DNA of 64,000 nt from Siccirubricoccus phaeus (GTDB lineage: Bacteria > Pseudomonadota > Alphaproteobacteria > Acetobacterales > Acetobacteraceae). A program made the translations under genes and the position numbers. The notes beneath the pieces are model-generated. The model worked only from the letters and a program-made list of their open reading frames with translations, ran no database searches and was not told where the DNA came from. Positions 62,494-64,000 of the stretch are shown here, piece by piece (position 1 is the stretch's first letter; each line of letters opens with the position of its first letter). Location of the stretch: the NCBI RefSeq assembly GCF_008360935.1, contig NZ_SRXO01000005.1, positions 212,098-276,097 of the forward strand, read 5' to 3'.

Positions 62494-63909
62494 TCAGCTC
62501 CGGCCGTAAGTGTCCTCCAGCCGCACGATGTCGTCCTCGCCCAGATAGGCGCCGACCTGCACCTCGATCAGGGTCAGCGGGATCATGCCAGGGTTTTCCA
62601 GCCGGTGGACGCAGCCCAGCGGCAGGTAGACGCTCTCATTCTCCCGCAGCAGGATCTCCTCGCCATCCCGGTGCACCACGGCGGTGCCGTTCACCACGAC
62701 CCAGTGCTCCGCCCGGTGGAAGTGTTTCTGCAGGGAAAGCTTCTGCCCCGGCCGAACTTGAATTTTCTTCACCTGGAAGCGCTCGCCCTGGATCAGCCCC
62801 TCGTAATGGCCCCAGGGGCGGTACACCCGGCGGTGCTGCGTCGCCTCCGGCCGCCCGGCCGCGCGCAGCCGGTCCACCAGCAGCTTCACGTCCTGGGCGC
62901 GACTGCGGGGCATCACCAGCACCGCATCCTCGGTGGTCACCACCACCATGTCGGTCAGCCCGACCACGCCGGTGAGGATCCCCTCGGAGCGCACATAGCA
63001 GCCCCGGCTGTCCACCAGCTCCACCGGCCCCTGGGCGTGATTGCCCGCCTCGTCCCGCGGCGCCGCCTCCCACAGCGAGGCCCAGCTCCCGAGATCCGAC
63101 CAGCCGATCGCGGCGGGCACCACCGCCGCCCGCGCGGTCTTCTCCATCACCGCATAGTCGATGGAAATCGCCGGCGCCGCCCTGAAGGCCTCCGCCCCCA
63201 GCCGGACGAAGTCGAGGTCCCGCTTCGCCCCTTCCAGCGCCCCGGCCACCGCCCGCACCACCTCGGGCGCGAAGCGCTCCAGCTCCGCCAGCAGGGTCGC
63301 GGCGGTGGCGACGAACATGCCGGAATTCCAGAGATGCCGGCCGCCGACGAGGAAATCCGCCGCCTTCGCCGCATCCGGCTTCTCGACGAAGCGGGCGACG
63401 GCCAGCACCCCCGGCGCCTCGCCCAGCTCCGCCCCGGCCTCGATATAGCCATAGCCGGTCTCGGGCGCCGTCGGCCGCATGCCGAAGGTGACGATGTGCC
63501 CGGCCTTGGCTGCCACCACCGCGCGGTCCAGCGCCGCATGCAGCGCCGGCACGTCGGCGATGGCGGCATCGGCCGCCATCAGCCACAGCACGCTCTCCGG
63601 ATCCTCCTGCCGCAGCAGCAGCGCCGCCGCGGCGATGGCGGGGGCGCTGTTCCGGCCCACCGGCTCCAGCAGGATGCGTGGCGTGGCCGCCTTGGTGGCG
63701 CGGAGCTGCTCCGCCACCAGGAAGCGGTGCGCCTCGTTGCACACCACGACGGGCGGCGCGAAGCCGGGGCCCACGGCGCGCTCGGCGGTCTCCTGCAGCA
63801 TGGTGCGGTCGGAGACCAGCGGCCAGAATTGCTTCGGATAGCTCTCCCGCGACAGGGGCCAGAGCCGCGTGCCGGTGCCGCCGGAAAGGATGACAGGAAC
63901 GATCGCCAC
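62494..63909 (-). CDS. manC: mannose-1-phosphate guanylyltransferase / mannose-6-phosphate isomerase
   Basis: Bifunctional enzyme making GDP-mannose for surface polysaccharide. A 471-residue protein: nucleotidyltransferase motif ILSGGTGTRLWPLSRESYPK, LLEPVGRNSAPAIAAAAL, RFVEKPDAAKAADFL, HLWNSGMFVATAATLL, then the type II isomerase cupin RRVYRPWGHYEGLIQGERF, KLSLQKHFHRAEHWVVVNG (metal-binding His) and ESVYLPLGCVHRLENPG. The usual PADH motif is MAADAAI, keeping the Asp but not the His. 63910-64000 at the right edge holds no supported gene. Confidence 0.94.
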   Translation of the reverse strand: MAIVPVILSGGTGTRLWPLSRESYPKQFWPLVSDRTMLQETAERAVGPGFAPPVVVCNEAHRFLVAEQLRATKAATPRILLEPVGRNSAPAIAAAALLLRQEDPESVLWLMAADAAIADVPALHAALDRAVVAAKAGHIVTFGMRPTAPETGYGYIEAGAELGEAPGVLAVARFVEKPDAAKAADFLVGGRHLWNSGMFVATAATLLAELERFAPEVVRAVAGALEGAKRDLDFVRLGAEAFRAAPAISIDYAVMEKTARAAVVPAAIGWSDLGSWASLWEAAPRDEAGNHAQGPVELVDSRGCYVRSEGILTGVVGLTDMVVVTTEDAVLVMPRSRAQDVKLLVDRLRAAGRPEATQHRRVYRPWGHYEGLIQGERFQVKKIQVRPGQKLSLQKHFHRAEHWVVVNGTAVVHRDGEEILLRENESVYLPLGCVHRLENPGMIPLTLIEVQVGAYLGEDDIVRLEDTYGRS

Positions 63910-64000
63910 CAGAACTGCCCCTCCGCGGGCAGCGCCGTGCCGGCCCGGACCCCGCCCGGCCGGCGCGGCCCCGGAAAAAACAGGGGTGCCGGGCGGGGGC

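Noticed and set aside
61914..62494. Genomic island at tRNA-Val
   Set aside because: No integrase, no direct repeat of the tRNA 3' end, and normal neighbouring genes on both sides.

Overview
The window is very GC-rich, gene-dense bacterial chromosome. Gene content and order (hisB-DUF2628-hisH-hisA beside divergent hslVU, mdh-sucCD-sucA-odhB, rpe followed by a heparinase-like gene, glmU-glmS, an AlkA-type glycosylase, LLM monooxygenase with an ABC importer, Bug-type binding protein) point to an alphaproteobacterium, most likely Acetobacteraceae and Roseomonas-like. The placement is inference from content; no rRNA gene is present to test it.

Layout. 1-1.7 kb: start of a glycosyltransferase gene, two small unknown genes, and a toxin-like gene that carries two compensating frameshifts. 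1.7-10 kb: heparinase-like gene, rpe with a repetitive C-terminal tail, a secreted protein, a GT2/GT21-like glycosyltransferase, a 56-59 bp tandem repeat, dihydropyrimidinase, a cluster of palindromic repeats, and AlkA. 10-14.5 kb: OmpR/EnvZ-type two-component pair, FTR1 iron permease behind a Fur-like site, and gshB. 14.7-20.7 kb: histidine genes (hisE, hisF, hisA, hisH, hisB), split between hisA and hisF by a ModA-like gene and a decayed MNT/HEPN pair. 20.8-23.5 kb: hslVU, then an AbrB/Doc toxin-antitoxin pair. 23.5-30.6 kb: molybdopterin oxidoreductase, EcsC-family protein, and an operon of LLM monooxygenase, permease, TAT-exported binding protein and ATPase. 31-38.6 kb: TCA cycle genes mdh-sucCD-sucA-odhB. 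38.7-50.6 kb: HIT protein, SirB1-like protein, typA, a divergent LysR/YeiH pair, PfkB kinase, EI24 protein, bactofilin, lipoprotein, AEC transporter, Bug protein. 50.8-56.5 kb: methyltransferase, SGNH hydrolase, OpgC acyltransferase, second SGNH protein, glcF. 56.7-64 kb: glmS-glmU, gph, DUF3108 protein, tRNA-Val(CAC), small membrane ORF, bifunctional mannose-1-phosphate guanylyltransferase/isomerase.

Most genes are housekeeping. The distinctive content lies between and at the edges of genes: at least four families of short palindromic intergenic repeats, some supplying the stop codon of the neighbouring gene; an in-frame 24 bp repeat extending rpe; a 57 bp tandem array; and small conflict modules (toxin-like cassette, broken MNT/HEPN, AbrB/Doc). 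No insertion sequence, CRISPR array, prophage or rRNA operon was seen.
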